Shown: positions 41,738 through 50,456 of the stretch, piece by piece
Layout of the letters: every line of letters begins with the position of its first letter
Numbering within the stretch: the first letter of the stretch is position 1
Source of the DNA: PALSA-612 sp963846915
Lineage (GTDB): Bacteria > Actinomycetota > Thermoleophilia > Gaiellales > Gaiellaceae
Direction: 5' to 3'
Assembly (NCBI GenBank): GCA_963846915.1
Contig: CAWJXV010000006.1
Span: forward strand, 128,891 to 192,890
Length of the DNA stretch: 64,000 bases
Translations under genes and position numbers: made by a program
Notes under the pieces: generated by a model
Seen by the model: only the letters and a program-made list of their open reading frames with translations
The model's database searches: none
What the model was told of the DNA's origin: nothing

Positions 41738-42909
41738 GCCGAGCGCGTCTGTCCATGGCCCTTGCCGTAGGCGCGTCGGCGCTGGCGGTCGCGATCCCCG
41801 CCGGGCTCGCCGCCTCGCCTGCCGGCAACCAGGTTCCGCTCGTCGTGCCGCCGTCGGGTGCCGTGGCGATCCAGGCGGTCAAGCTCCGGGTGACCGGCCC
41901 GGGCGCGGGCAAGGTCGCCGTCCCGAGCCGGCTCGAGCTGCGGGGAGCGAACCTGCCGCGGGACGCAACGGCGATGATCGCGCTCAGGACGTCGCGCTCG
42001 AACGCGGCTACCACGATCACGTTCCTCGCCGTCACGGTCAGCCGGAGCACGAAGGCGAGCGCCGTTCCGCTTCCGGCCATCGGTCTCGCCGACGGAGGCA
42101 TCGGTGCGTACGGGCTGGCTACAGCGGGTACGCGCAAAGCCGACACGATCTGGCAGGCGAGTCGTTCGTTCACCCCCGCCGCCGGATGCGCCGGGTGCCG
42201 CGTGCACGCCTCGGCAATCGGTCTCGTCGACACCGGGAAGACGCCACCGGCGCGCGGCGCCGCGTTCGCGAAGGCACTCGAGAAGCTTCTCGACTCGCCT
42301 GATGCGTGGGACCCGCTGGCCAGGCCCGACGTGCTCGGCAAGGGCTCGTCGCTCCGCCTCTATGACGCCGCGCATCCGACGGGGCGTCCGGTCTCGCCCG
42401 CACTCGCCTCGCAGGGGCTCCAGTCCGCACAGCAGCTCCTGCAAGGCCCGGCCATCTCCGTGCGCGACGCCGTCTACGAGGCGTTCGACGAGACGTCGGC
42501 TTGCATCGCCGAGGAGCGCCGTTGCGGCGACTACGTCTTCACGTTCAAGGGCGCGAAGGAGACGACGATCCGCTCCGACGACTCGAGCTTCCACAAGACG
42601 ACGACCTACTCCGGCCGCACCTGTGGTCGCACGCTCGTCGGGCAGCCGTGGAAGATCACGAGCAAGAGCAACAACGACCCACCCGTCACGCGCACGATCG
42701 ATTTCAGGAAGACGCGGGTGATCTTCACGGATAGCGCAACCGTGAACGGGTCCACGGGCACGGCGATCCACAAGCTCTACCTCGTGCCCGGTGCCTTTCC
42801 CGGCATGCAGGCGATCGTCGACTCGACTGGCGTCTGGTCGTCCGACCTCGGCGGCGGCATCACCGTTCCCGTGAGCGTCACCAGGCTCCCGGCCGGCAAG
42901 AGCTGCTGA
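41734..42909 (+). CDS. Secreted protein of unknown function
   Basis: A 391-residue exported protein. The signal SMALAVGASALAVAIPAGLA is followed by a beta-rich first half (VKLRVTGPGAGKVAVPSRLELRG) and a second half with six or more cysteines (AAGCAGCRVHAS, SACIAEERRCGDYV, YSGRTCGRTL and the final KSC) that probably form disulfides outside the cell. No catalytic motif is seen. GTG 41734 overlaps the stop of the small membrane protein gene, so the two are translationally coupled. ATG 41755 would remove seven residues. I do not recognise the family. Confidence 0.75.
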   Translation: MSRARLSMALAVGASALAVAIPAGLAASPAGNQVPLVVPPSGAVAIQAVKLRVTGPGAGKVAVPSRLELRGANLPRDATAMIALRTSRSNAATTITFLAVTVSRSTKASAVPLPAIGLADGGIGAYGLATAGTRKADTIWQASRSFTPAAGCAGCRVHASAIGLVDTGKTPPARGAAFAKALEKLLDSPDAWDPLARPDVLGKGSSLRLYDAAHPTGRPVSPALASQGLQSAQQLLQGPAISVRDAVYEAFDETSACIAEERRCGDYVFTFKGAKETTIRSDDSSFHKTTTYSGRTCGRTLVGQPWKITSKSNNDPPVTRTIDFRKTRVIFTDSATVNGSTGTAIHKLYLVPGAFPGMQAIVDSTGVWSSDLGGGITVPVSVTRLPAGKSC

Positions 42910-42918
42910 CGCGGCCGA

Positions 42919-43617
42919 TCAGGCCTCGACGCTGGCGGACGAGCCGTCGAGCGCGCCGAGCGCCGAGCGGACGTCGACGAGTCGGCCGACGAAGATCGGG
43001 GTGTCGCGCTCGGTATAGCGGCTCGCCTCCGTCTCGCGCAGCGTCAGCATCAGGTGCATGAAGTCGGCGGGCTCCTCGCACTCGAACGCGGTCATGAACT
43101 CCTGGTCGTCGATCCCGAACGAGTACGTCGTGTGGTTGTGGATCGTGGCGAACTCGTGCCCGATGCGGATGTGCTCGTCCATCGCCCGCTGCCGATCCTC
43201 GACCGGAAGCGCGTACCAGGGCCGCACCTTCACGAACGGGTAGACGACGAGATAGGGAGAGCCGTGCGGGGTGATCTTGCGGGGCCGGCGCGCGCTCGTG
43301 TACTGCGACGCCTTCGTGGTCGCGAGGTACGAGTACGGTGTCTCGAGCCAGCCTGCGATCGGCGTTCCGTTCAGCTCGGCTCCGAGCTCCTCGAGGTCCT
43401 CGTAGCGCTCGGTGATCTTCCAGAGGAAGAAGTCGCAGTCGGGCCGGACTCCGACGGTGGAGTAGGCGCGGAGGTGCGTGAACCGCTCGCTCCACGACTC
43501 GACGACCTCGGCGAACGCCTCCTTGCCGGCGATCCGCTCCTCGACGGGCAGGCGCCGCCAGGCGGGATCGACCTTGAAGAACGTGTAGGCGACGTACTGC
43601 CCGACCTCGGCGGCCAT
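42919..43617 (-). CDS. hemQ: Coproheme decarboxylase HemQ (chlorite dismutase family)
   Basis: A 232-residue member of the chlorite-dismutase-like family, of the HemQ type that converts coproheme III to haem b in the coproporphyrin-dependent pathway of monoderm bacteria. Typical stretches are VAYTFFKVDPAWRRLP, HLRAYSTVGVRPDCDFFLWK, a catalytic tyrosine region SYLATTKASQYT, and IRIGHEFATIHNHTTYSFG with a candidate proximal His, then DDQEFMTAFE. It is cytoplasmic. It starts at ATG 43617, 11 bp after the stop of the upstream glycosidase on the same strand, though a functional link is unlikely. Confidence 0.93.
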   Translation of the reverse strand: MAAEVGQYVAYTFFKVDPAWRRLPVEERIAGKEAFAEVVESWSERFTHLRAYSTVGVRPDCDFFLWKITERYEDLEELGAELNGTPIAGWLETPYSYLATTKASQYTSARRPRKITPHGSPYLVVYPFVKVRPWYALPVEDRQRAMDEHIRIGHEFATIHNHTTYSFGIDDQEFMTAFECEEPADFMHLMLTLRETEASRYTERDTPIFVGRLVDVRSALGALDGSSASVEA

Positions 43618-43627
43618 GGCCGTAAGG

Positions 43628-45079
43628 CTAGCCGGAGGTGGAGGGGACGATCAGCGGATCGCTCTGCAGCCGCGCCGGCGGCCCGGTGTTGATCGGCGCG
43701 GTCAGCCGTACGGTGAACCGGTACGGCCCGGGCGCGACGTGGCGGGCCGGGAACTTCACGAGCGTCGGTACGCCGGCCTGGAGATGCGCGCTGACCGCGA
43801 GCGTCGTCGAGACCGCGGGGAGCTTCGCGAGGCGCGCGTAGACGTTGCAGTCGATGTCGCAGGTGACCTTGAGCGTCAGCGGCACCTTGGCCAGCGCCTT
43901 GCCGGACGGGTAGGCGATCCTCGCCTGCGGCGTGAGCTGCAGCCCGGGGCAGCGGGTGATGACGCCGCCCGTGACGTCGCGCATCGCCTTGCGCACCGCC
44001 GGCAGGCTCGTCTTCGCGGTTCCGTCCGCGTAGTACACCCCCGACTGCCAGGCAGACAGGGCCGGCTCGTCGAAGGCGTGGAAGAGGAAGAACGACTTGA
44101 CGTTCGGCTGGCAGAAGGCGAGTGCGAGGGCGTCGTGGTAGTACGCCGCCTGCGTCGGCTCGTCCACCGGCTTCGTCGTGACAGGCTCGGTGCCGGTGTA
44201 GAGCGACGCCTTGCCGGCGGGGACCTTGCTCTCGACGCCGAACTCGCCGTACACGATCGGCAGCGTCGAGCCGGGCTGCGCCGTGCCGTCGAAGCCCGCC
44301 AGCGCCGCCGTCAGCTTGCCGTAGTCGGCGACCGCGATCGTCGACGTCCTCGGATGCTGGAACGACGGCGGTAGGCTCGAGTTGTCCTCGTAGGCGTGCA
44401 TGTCGAACGAGTCCATGATCGGCAGCGCCCGCCCAGTCGCCTTGTAGGCGGCGACGAGGTCGTTGACGAAGGTGGTGGGGGAGTGCGTGTCCTTGCCGGT
44501 GCCGGGCCTGTCACCGCCGCGCGGCGCCAGCGCTCCGCCGATCACGTCGCTCGCCGGCGCCACCGCCTTGACGGCGTCGTACGTGCGCGCGAGCAGCGAT
44601 TCGTACGCGGCGGCGGCGGCGTCGCTGCCGTCGAGCGCGAACTGCGGCAGCCAGAAGCGGTTGTTGTTCGGCTCGTTGCCGACGATCACGTCCTGCACTG
44701 ACGGGTAGCGGCGCACGATCGAGGCCGTGAACGCGGCGAAGTTCCCTTGCTCGGCGTCGCTGAGCGGCGTCGTCTTGTTGCCGGCGTTCAGCGCAGCGAC
44801 GTACACCTTGAAGCCGTCGAGCTTCGCCGCGCCGGTGACCGCCGCGAGCCGCTGCTGCTCGGCGGCCGTCGGGGCACGCAGCCCGGGCGACCACACCTCG
44901 TTGATGCGCACGGCGTCGAATCCGGCCAGCTTGAGCAGGTCGAGCTTGGCCTTTGCGGCCGGCACGTTGTCCGCCTGCACCGCGTCCTCGGCCGCACCGA
45001 CGATCATCGCCGGCCCGCCGGCGTGCGCGGGAGCGGCCCATGCGGCGATCACGATCGCGAGGACGAGAAAGCGCCGCAT
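43628..45079 (-). CDS. Secreted clan GH-A-like glycoside hydrolase
   Basis: A 483-residue exported protein. The signal is RFLVLAIVIAAWAAPAHA. A TIM barrel follows with GFDAVRINEVWSPG, the acid/base Glu136 in DVIVGNEPNNN and the nucleophile Glu279 in PIVYGEFGVES. DSFDMHAYED is a strand-6 segment. A disulfide-bearing beta domain closes the protein (LKVTCDIDCNVYARL). It is a distant paralogue of the 39.4-kb enzyme, sharing layout but little sequence. ATG 45079 gives a clean signal peptide; the upstream frame overlaps uvrC and is rejected. The substrate is unknown. Confidence 0.88.
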   Translation of the reverse strand: MRRFLVLAIVIAAWAAPAHAGGPAMIVGAAEDAVQADNVPAAKAKLDLLKLAGFDAVRINEVWSPGLRAPTAAEQQRLAAVTGAAKLDGFKVYVAALNAGNKTTPLSDAEQGNFAAFTASIVRRYPSVQDVIVGNEPNNNRFWLPQFALDGSDAAAAAYESLLARTYDAVKAVAPASDVIGGALAPRGGDRPGTGKDTHSPTTFVNDLVAAYKATGRALPIMDSFDMHAYEDNSSLPPSFQHPRTSTIAVADYGKLTAALAGFDGTAQPGSTLPIVYGEFGVESKVPAGKASLYTGTEPVTTKPVDEPTQAAYYHDALALAFCQPNVKSFFLFHAFDEPALSAWQSGVYYADGTAKTSLPAVRKAMRDVTGGVITRCPGLQLTPQARIAYPSGKALAKVPLTLKVTCDIDCNVYARLAKLPAVSTTLAVSAHLQAGVPTLVKFPARHVAPGPYRFTVRLTAPINTGPPARLQSDPLIVPSTSG

Positions 45080-45114
45080 GGCGGCCAACGTAGCCATGGC
45101 TATGTTAGGACGGA

Positions 45115-46968
45115 GTGAATTCACGGCTCGAAGCCCAGCTAAAGGCGCTGCCCGCCAGGCCGGGCGTCTACGTGTTTCGCGACGAGGGCGGCTCCGTCCT
45201 CTACATCGGCAAGGCGAAGTCACTCCGCTCACGCGTCCGCAGCTACTTCCAGAAGAGCCGCGACGCGAGGCTGGGGACGACGCAGCTCGTCGACCGGGTC
45301 GCGGACCTCGAGACGATCGTGACGGGCACCGAGGTCGAAGCGCTCCACCTCGAGCAGAACCTGGTCAAGCGCCACCGGCCCCCGTTCAACGTCCGGCTCC
45401 GCGACGACAAGTCGTTCCCGTACATCGCCGTCACCGTCGAGGACGAGTACCCGCGCGTGATGTTCACGCGGGAGCGGCACCGGCGCGGCGTCGTGTACTT
45501 CGGCCCGTTCGCAAACGCCAAAAAGGTGCGCGAGACCCTCGACGTCCTCAACCGCGTCTTCAAGTTCCGGCCGTGCGAAGGCCCGAAGCCGGGCCGGCAC
45601 TCGGGCATCCCCTGCCTCGACTACCACATCGATCGGTGCTTGGCACCGTGCGTCGGCTACGTGTCCGAGGCCGACTACGGTGCCGTGATCGACGGCGTGA
45701 TCGGCTTCCTGAGCGGCGACACACGGACGATCGTCCGCGAGCTGGAGGCCCAGATGCAGGCGGCCGCCGCCGGCGAGCGGTTCGAGGACGCCGCACGCTA
45801 CCGCAACCGCCTGTTCTCGATCCGCCACCTCGCCGAGCGGCAGGCGGCCGACCGGCGCACCGTAGGCTCGGTCGACGTCGTCGGGCTCGCCGCGGACGGG
45901 AACGCGGCGACGGTGCAGGTCTTTCCGCTCCGGGACGGCAAGCTGATCGACCGCTACAGCTTCCACCTCGACAACGTGGCCGGGCAGGAGCCGGCGACGC
46001 TGATCGAGACGTTCTGCCTCGAGTACTACGGCTCGTCCCCGAGCGTGCCGCCCGAGATCCTCGTGCCGGAAGCCGCGGGAGACACGACCGCCCTGGCCGG
46101 GTTTCTCTCCGACAAGCGAGGGGCGCGGGTCGTCGTCCGGACGCCCGAGCGCGGCGAGAAGCGCCGCCTGCTCGAGCTCGCCGAGCAGAACGCCCGCCTC
46201 GCGCTCGAATCCGCGACGCTCGCCTCCGAGCAGCGACGGGCCCGTCGCGTCCAGGCGCTCGAGGAGCTCCGCGAGGCGCTGAACCTGGAGAGCCTGCCGA
46301 TCCGGATCGAGTGCTTCGACGTCTCGACGATCCAGGGCTCGGCCACCGTCGCGTCGATGGTCGTGTTCGAGGACGCGACACCGAAGAAGGCGCACTACCG
46401 CAAGTTCTCGGTGCGCACCCTCGACGGGCAGGACGACTTCGCCGCGATGGCCGAGGTGATCGGGCGGCGCTTCGCGCGCGCGGGCGGCTCGCCCACGGAC
46501 GCGGACTACGACGAGGGGTTCGCAGCCGTGCCGAATCTCGTCGTCGTCGACGGCGGCCGCGGCCAGCTGTCGGCGGCGCTCGACGCCATGCACCGCTTCG
46601 ATCTCGCCCGTGTCGCCGTGATCGCCCTGGCCAAGCGGGAGGAGGAGGTGTTCGTCCCGGGATCAGCGCGCCCGGTGCGGCTCGACCACTCCTCGGCCGG
46701 ACTGCAGCTCCTGCAGCGCCTCCGCGACGAGGCGCACAGGTTCGCGCTCGGCTACCACCGCGTCCGCCGAAGCGCGGAGGCGCGCGAGTCGATCTTCGAC
46801 GGCCTCACCGGCGTCGGCCCCGCCAGGCGGCGCGCATTGATCCAGCATTTCGGCTCGGCCGAGCGCTTCCTCTCCGCGTCTCAGGAGGAGCTCGAGGGCG
46901 TCCCCGGCATCCCGCAGAAGACCGCCCGCGCGATCTACGCCCAATTGCACAAGGCCGGACGGGCCTAG
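45115..46968 (+). CDS. uvrC: Excinuclease ABC subunit C
   Basis: A 617-residue UvrC, which makes both incisions around UvrB-marked DNA damage. The N-terminal GIY-YIG domain is PARPGVYVFRDEGGSVLYIG. The cysteine cluster CEGPKPGRHSGIPCLDYHIDRCLAPC spans roughly residues 157-182. The UvrB-binding segment is ERFEDAARYRNRLFSI. The RNase H-like domain has ECFDVSTIQGS and VVVDGGRGQLSAAL, and tandem helix-hairpin-helix motifs end it (GLTGVGPARRRALIQHFG). GTG 45115 is preceded by AGGACGGA. The length is normal. It is the first gene of the uvrC-to-gpmI region. Confidence 0.97.
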   Translation: MNSRLEAQLKALPARPGVYVFRDEGGSVLYIGKAKSLRSRVRSYFQKSRDARLGTTQLVDRVADLETIVTGTEVEALHLEQNLVKRHRPPFNVRLRDDKSFPYIAVTVEDEYPRVMFTRERHRRGVVYFGPFANAKKVRETLDVLNRVFKFRPCEGPKPGRHSGIPCLDYHIDRCLAPCVGYVSEADYGAVIDGVIGFLSGDTRTIVRELEAQMQAAAAGERFEDAARYRNRLFSIRHLAERQAADRRTVGSVDVVGLAADGNAATVQVFPLRDGKLIDRYSFHLDNVAGQEPATLIETFCLEYYGSSPSVPPEILVPEAAGDTTALAGFLSDKRGARVVVRTPERGEKRRLLELAEQNARLALESATLASEQRRARRVQALEELREALNLESLPIRIECFDVSTIQGSATVASMVVFEDATPKKAHYRKFSVRTLDGQDDFAAMAEVIGRRFARAGGSPTDADYDEGFAAVPNLVVVDGGRGQLSAALDAMHRFDLARVAVIALAKREEEVFVPGSARPVRLDHSSAGLQLLQRLRDEAHRFALGYHRVRRSAEARESIFDGLTGVGPARRRALIQHFGSAERFLSASQEELEGVPGIPQKTARAIYAQLHKAGRA

Positions 46969-46991
46969 CCGGCCGAGCCTAGGATTGACCG

Positions 46992-47681
46992 GTGCGCCGA
47001 CTCGTCTCAGTCCTCCTCGCGTTGCCCCTGGTCCTCGGTGCCTGCGGCGGCAGCGGCGGCCACAAGACGACACCGTCGACGACGACTGCGGCGGCCGACC
47101 CGGGCAAAGCGGCGGTCGTCGCGCTCATCCAGGCGGCGGTGCACGACAATCGCAAGGCGCTCTGGAACCTCCTCTCCAAGCCGTCGCAGAAGCGGCTCGG
47201 ACCGACGTATGCGGATTTCGCGTCGGGGTCGGCGACCGCGATCGAGAAGGCGCTCGAGCCGTTCGAGAACAAGGATCTGAGGCCGTTCATCTCCCAGAGC
47301 GTGTCGGAGCAGTTCGGTCTCGTCGCCGTTCGCAGCGGCACCAAGGCGCTCGCGTTCCCGATCCGGCACGAGAACGGCGCCTGGAAGGTGGAGACGCCGG
47401 GGCCGATCCAGTTCCAGATCCTCGGTCCGCAGCCGGGCTCGAGCGGGCCGGTGGCCCAGGTCGCCGTCGAGATCAAGTCGCCGGGCGTGATCGACGACGC
47501 GATCCTCTTCGTCGACGGCAAGGCCGTGGCGCCGAACGTCACGCCGAAGCCCGGTGACGCGACCGCCTTCGCCAACCTGAGCAAGGCGCTCCCGCCGGGA
47601 ACGCACATCGCGGTCGCCTACGCGCAGGAGGGCAACGACGCCGGCGCCGAGGCGTGGTCGTTCACGGCGACAAAGCCGTAG
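46992..47681 (+). CDS. Predicted lipoprotein, unknown function
   Basis: A 229-residue exported protein. The signal LVSVLLALPLVLGAC carries a lipobox with Cys18, followed by a glycine- and threonine-rich linker. The first domain (AAVVALIQAAVHDNRKALWNLLSK) resembles an NTF2-like helical start with a curved sheet (LAFPIRHENGAWKVETPGP), as in many actinobacterial lipoproteins. The second part (VAQVAVEIKSPGVIDDAILFVDG) looks Ig-like. GTG 46992 starts it, 23 bp after uvrC. No enzyme motif is visible; a cell-surface binding role is plausible only from fold. Confidence 0.75.
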   Translation: MRRLVSVLLALPLVLGACGGSGGHKTTPSTTTAAADPGKAAVVALIQAAVHDNRKALWNLLSKPSQKRLGPTYADFASGSATAIEKALEPFENKDLRPFISQSVSEQFGLVAVRSGTKALAFPIRHENGAWKVETPGPIQFQILGPQPGSSGPVAQVAVEIKSPGVIDDAILFVDGKAVAPNVTPKPGDATAFANLSKALPPGTHIAVAYAQEGNDAGAEAWSFTATKP

Positions 47682-47690
47682 ACGGGCTCG

Positions 47691-47759
47691 TCAGACGTGC
47701 GACGGCACGACCAGCACGATCAGTGCCAGCGATGAGAAGGCGACGACGAGGAAGCGCAT
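47691..47759 (-). CDS. Possible 22-residue membrane peptide
   Basis: A very short minus-strand frame encodes MRFLVVAFSSLALIVLVVPS plus two residues, which is one hydrophobic helix. CGAGGAC lies directly before the ATG. Chance occurrence is quite possible at this length. Confidence 0.25.
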   Translation of the reverse strand: MRFLVVAFSSLALIVLVVPSHV

Positions 47760-47937
47760 GTCCTCGAAGGTATCGACACGTTCTGAACGTCCCGTGAGAC
47801 CCGGGTAAGGGTTCGCTAAGCCGCTTCGGCCTCCGTCACCGTGCTGGTACCCGCCTGCAATCGGGCGTTGACACCGTAGACGCCTCTCCCCGGGGACGCG
47901 ACCATCGTCGACGCCCAGCACGCGGAAAGGAGGCACA

Positions 47938-48168
47938 GTGAACCGAGATCGCGTTGCAGCAGCTGCGGCAGCGGCGTTCATCGCCAGTACGGTGCTCGGG
48001 GCCGTTGTCGGTGTCAGAACGACCCACGGGACCTCCACGTGGACGATCCTTGCGGGAAGCGGTGCATATGCCGGCCTCCGCGGGCAGGGCGGGGGCGTCA
48101 CGGTCATCAGCCCGTCCGAGACGGAGAACTCGGTCTACGACGGGGTGGTCAGGCGCGTTCTGCCGTGA
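47938..48168 (+). CDS. Small secreted protein
   Basis: A 76-residue protein with an N-terminal hydrophobic segment (VAAAAAAAFIASTVLGAVVGV) and the motif TSTWTILAGSGAYAGLRGQGGG. That motif occurs in secreted actinobacterial proteins with an allene-oxide-cyclase-like barrel, but here only one or two strands remain, so the protein may be a shortened relative. GTG 47938 has an excellent ribosome-binding site (GGAAAGGAGG). It is convergent with pruA. Function unknown. Confidence 0.6.
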   Translation: MNRDRVAAAAAAAFIASTVLGAVVGVRTTHGTSTWTILAGSGAYAGLRGQGGGVTVISPSETENSVYDGVVRRVLP

Positions 48169-48180
48169 CGGGGTGATCGG

Positions 48181-49842
48181 TCAAGCCGAGCCGCCCGAGT
48201 GGCCGGGCGTGTCGTCCGGTGCGAGGAACGGGTAGCGGTAGTCGGTCGGCGGCACGAACGTCTCCTTGATCGTGCGTGGGCTGACCCAGCGGATCAGGTT
48301 CCACATCGAGCCGGCCTTGTCGTTCGTGCCCGACGCCCTCGCGCCGCCGAACGGCTGCTGGCCGACGACCGCGCCGGTCGGCTTGTCGTTGACGTAGAAG
48401 TTGCCCGCCGCGTACTGGAGCCTGTCGGCAGCGGCGTCGATGGCCGCACGGTCGCGCGCGAAGACGGCACCGGTCAGCCCGTACGGGGAGGTCGAGTCGA
48501 CGAGCGCGAGCGTCTCGTCCCACTCCTTGTCGGGATAGACGTAGGCGGTGACGATCGGCCCGAACAGCTCCTCGCGCAGCAGCCTGTCGCCGGGATCCGA
48601 CGTCTCGATCACGGTCGGCCGGACGAAGAAGCCCTCGCTGTCGTCGGCCGTGCCGCCCGCGACGACAGTACGTCCGTTCGACCGCGCCTCGTCGAGTGCC
48701 TCCTTGTGCGTCGCGAACGCGCTCGCGTCGATGACGGCACCCATGAAGTTCTCGAAGTCGGTCACGTCGCCGACCTTCAGCTCGGAGACCCGATCGGCGA
48801 GCTCGTCGCGCATCTCGCCCCAGAGCGACTCCGGGATGTAGATGCGCGAGGCCGCCGAGCACTTCTGACCCTGGTACTCGAACGATCCGCGAACGACCGC
48901 GGTCACGACAGCGTCCGCGTCGGCGGAGGGATGCGCGACGATGAAGTCCTTGCCGCCGGTCTCCCCGACGATGCGCGGGTAGCTCCGGTAGCGGTCGATG
49001 CCCTGGCCGATCGTCGCCCACATCCCGTTGAAGACGCCCGTCGACCCGGTGAAGTGCACTCCGGCGAGGTCGGGGCTGGCGAGTGCCGGGTCGCCGATCG
49101 CGGCGCCGTGCCCGTAGACGAGATTGATGACGCCGTCGGGAAGGCCGGCCGCCTGCAGGATCCGCATGACGAAGTGGGCCGAGTACGCGGCGGTCGAGGC
49201 AGGCTTCCAGATCACCGTGTTGCCCATCAACGCCGGGCTGACCGAGAGATTGCCGCCGATGGCCGTGAAGTTGAACGGCGTGACGGCGAACACGAAGCCT
49301 TCGAGCGGCCGGTACTCCATCCGGTTCCAGACGCCCGCGGACGAGGTGGGCTGCTCCTCGTAGATGCGCTTCATGTAGTGCACGTTGAAGCGCCAGAAGT
49401 CGACGAGCTCGGCGGCGGCGTCGATCTCGGCCTGGTGCGCCGTCTTCGACTGGCCCAGCATCGTCGCCGCGACGAGGGTCGAGCGCCACGGGCCGGCGAG
49501 GAGGTCGGCGGCGCGAAGGAAGATCGACGCGCGCTCTTCCCAGGGCGTGCGCGACCAGTCGTGCCAGGCGTCGGCCGCGGCCCTGATCGACTGCTCGACT
49601 TCGGGCCCGGCGCCCTCGTGGACGTCGGCCAGGACATGGCTCTTTCGGTGCGGCATCACGGCCTCGAACGTCTTGCCGGTACGTACCTCGTCGCCGCCGA
49701 TCACACACGGGATCTCGAGGCGCTCGGCCTGCATCTCGGTCAGCCGCTCCCGGAGCTCGGCCCGCTCGGGCGTGCCCGGCGCATACGACCGGACGAGCTC
49801 GTTCTCGGCCGGCGGCAGCTGGGCGATCCCGTGTGCACTCAC
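48181..49842 (-). CDS. pruA: 1-pyrroline-5-carboxylate dehydrogenase
   Basis: A 553-residue aldehyde dehydrogenase of the PruA type, which oxidises pyrroline-5-carboxylate (glutamate semialdehyde) to glutamate in proline catabolism. The start region NELVRSYAPGTPERAELRERL is specific for this group. Family motifs are AVTPFNFTAIGGNLS, HFTGSTGVFNGMW, the general-base Glu in IVGETGGKDF, the nucleophile Cys in FEYQGQKCSAASR, and EELFGPIVTAYVY. GTG 49842 is chosen because the open frame upstream overlaps the divergent ogt gene and is arginine-rich. PutA-type proline dehydrogenase is not seen in the window, so PruA acts as a separate enzyme. Confidence 0.95.
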   Translation of the reverse strand: MSAHGIAQLPPAENELVRSYAPGTPERAELRERLTEMQAERLEIPCVIGGDEVRTGKTFEAVMPHRKSHVLADVHEGAGPEVEQSIRAAADAWHDWSRTPWEERASIFLRAADLLAGPWRSTLVAATMLGQSKTAHQAEIDAAAELVDFWRFNVHYMKRIYEEQPTSSAGVWNRMEYRPLEGFVFAVTPFNFTAIGGNLSVSPALMGNTVIWKPASTAAYSAHFVMRILQAAGLPDGVINLVYGHGAAIGDPALASPDLAGVHFTGSTGVFNGMWATIGQGIDRYRSYPRIVGETGGKDFIVAHPSADADAVVTAVVRGSFEYQGQKCSAASRIYIPESLWGEMRDELADRVSELKVGDVTDFENFMGAVIDASAFATHKEALDEARSNGRTVVAGGTADDSEGFFVRPTVIETSDPGDRLLREELFGPIVTAYVYPDKEWDETLALVDSTSPYGLTGAVFARDRAAIDAAADRLQYAAGNFYVNDKPTGAVVGQQPFGGARASGTNDKAGSMWNLIRWVSPRTIKETFVPPTDYRYPFLAPDDTPGHSGGSA

Positions 49843-49903
49843 GGCGGCGATTCTAGTCTCGCGCGCCGCGCCGCGGCTCGGGCCGCTTCTAGGATGGGCC
49901 GCC

Positions 49904-50452
49904 GTGGCTGTCAACGAGGTCGCCTACGACGTCGACGGCTGGGGAACCGGCACCGTCTGGTTCGCCGACCGGGTGATGGTCTGGCACGAGCTGCCCCACC
50001 CTCCAAACGACTCCTCGTCGCTCGGGGCACCCCAGCCCACCACCCGCTGCGAGTCTATCGTGATAAACCGCACAAGTGTGGGCTCTGACAGTGACAAAAG
50101 CGTCACATTCGATCCACGGGTCGTCGGGCGGCTCGGCCGCTACTTTGACGGGGAGGCAGTGGGGTTCGAGGACGTCGAGATCGACCTGGACTGGTGCACG
50201 GCGTTTCAGCGGTCGGTTGCCGACACGCTCCGTGGAGTGCCCTACGGTGAGGTCGTGACCTACGGCGAGTTGGCGGCGCTCGCCGGGTACCCGAACGCCC
50301 AGCGCGCGGCCGGCAGCTTCTGTGCACACAACCGGCTGCCGCTCGTCATCCCCTGCCACCGCGTCGTCTCCGCCGGCGGGCTCGGGTCGTACGGGTCGCT
50401 CGGCGAGGGTTACAAGCGACGGCTGCTCGCGCTCGAAGGCGTCCGCTTCTAG
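49904..50452 (+). CDS. ogt: Methylated-DNA-protein-cysteine methyltransferase
   Basis: A 182-residue suicide DNA-repair protein that removes methyl groups from O6-methylguanine. The helix-turn-helix and active-site region is complete: GVPYGEVVTYGELAALAGYP, NAQRAAGSFCAHN and LPLVIPCHRVVSAGG, with the acceptor Cys in PCHRV near residue 150. The N-terminal domain is poorly conserved and has a polar, low-complexity stretch (PPNDSSSLGAPQPTTR) between about residues 33 and 65. GTG 49904 is the first start after the divergent pruA gene. whiA begins 4 bp after its stop. Confidence 0.92.
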   Translation: MAVNEVAYDVDGWGTGTVWFADRVMVWHELPHPPNDSSSLGAPQPTTRCESIVINRTSVGSDSDKSVTFDPRVVGRLGRYFDGEAVGFEDVEIDLDWCTAFQRSVADTLRGVPYGEVVTYGELAALAGYPNAQRAAGSFCAHNRLPLVIPCHRVVSAGGLGSYGSLGEGYKRRLLALEGVRF

Positions 50453-50456
50453 AGCC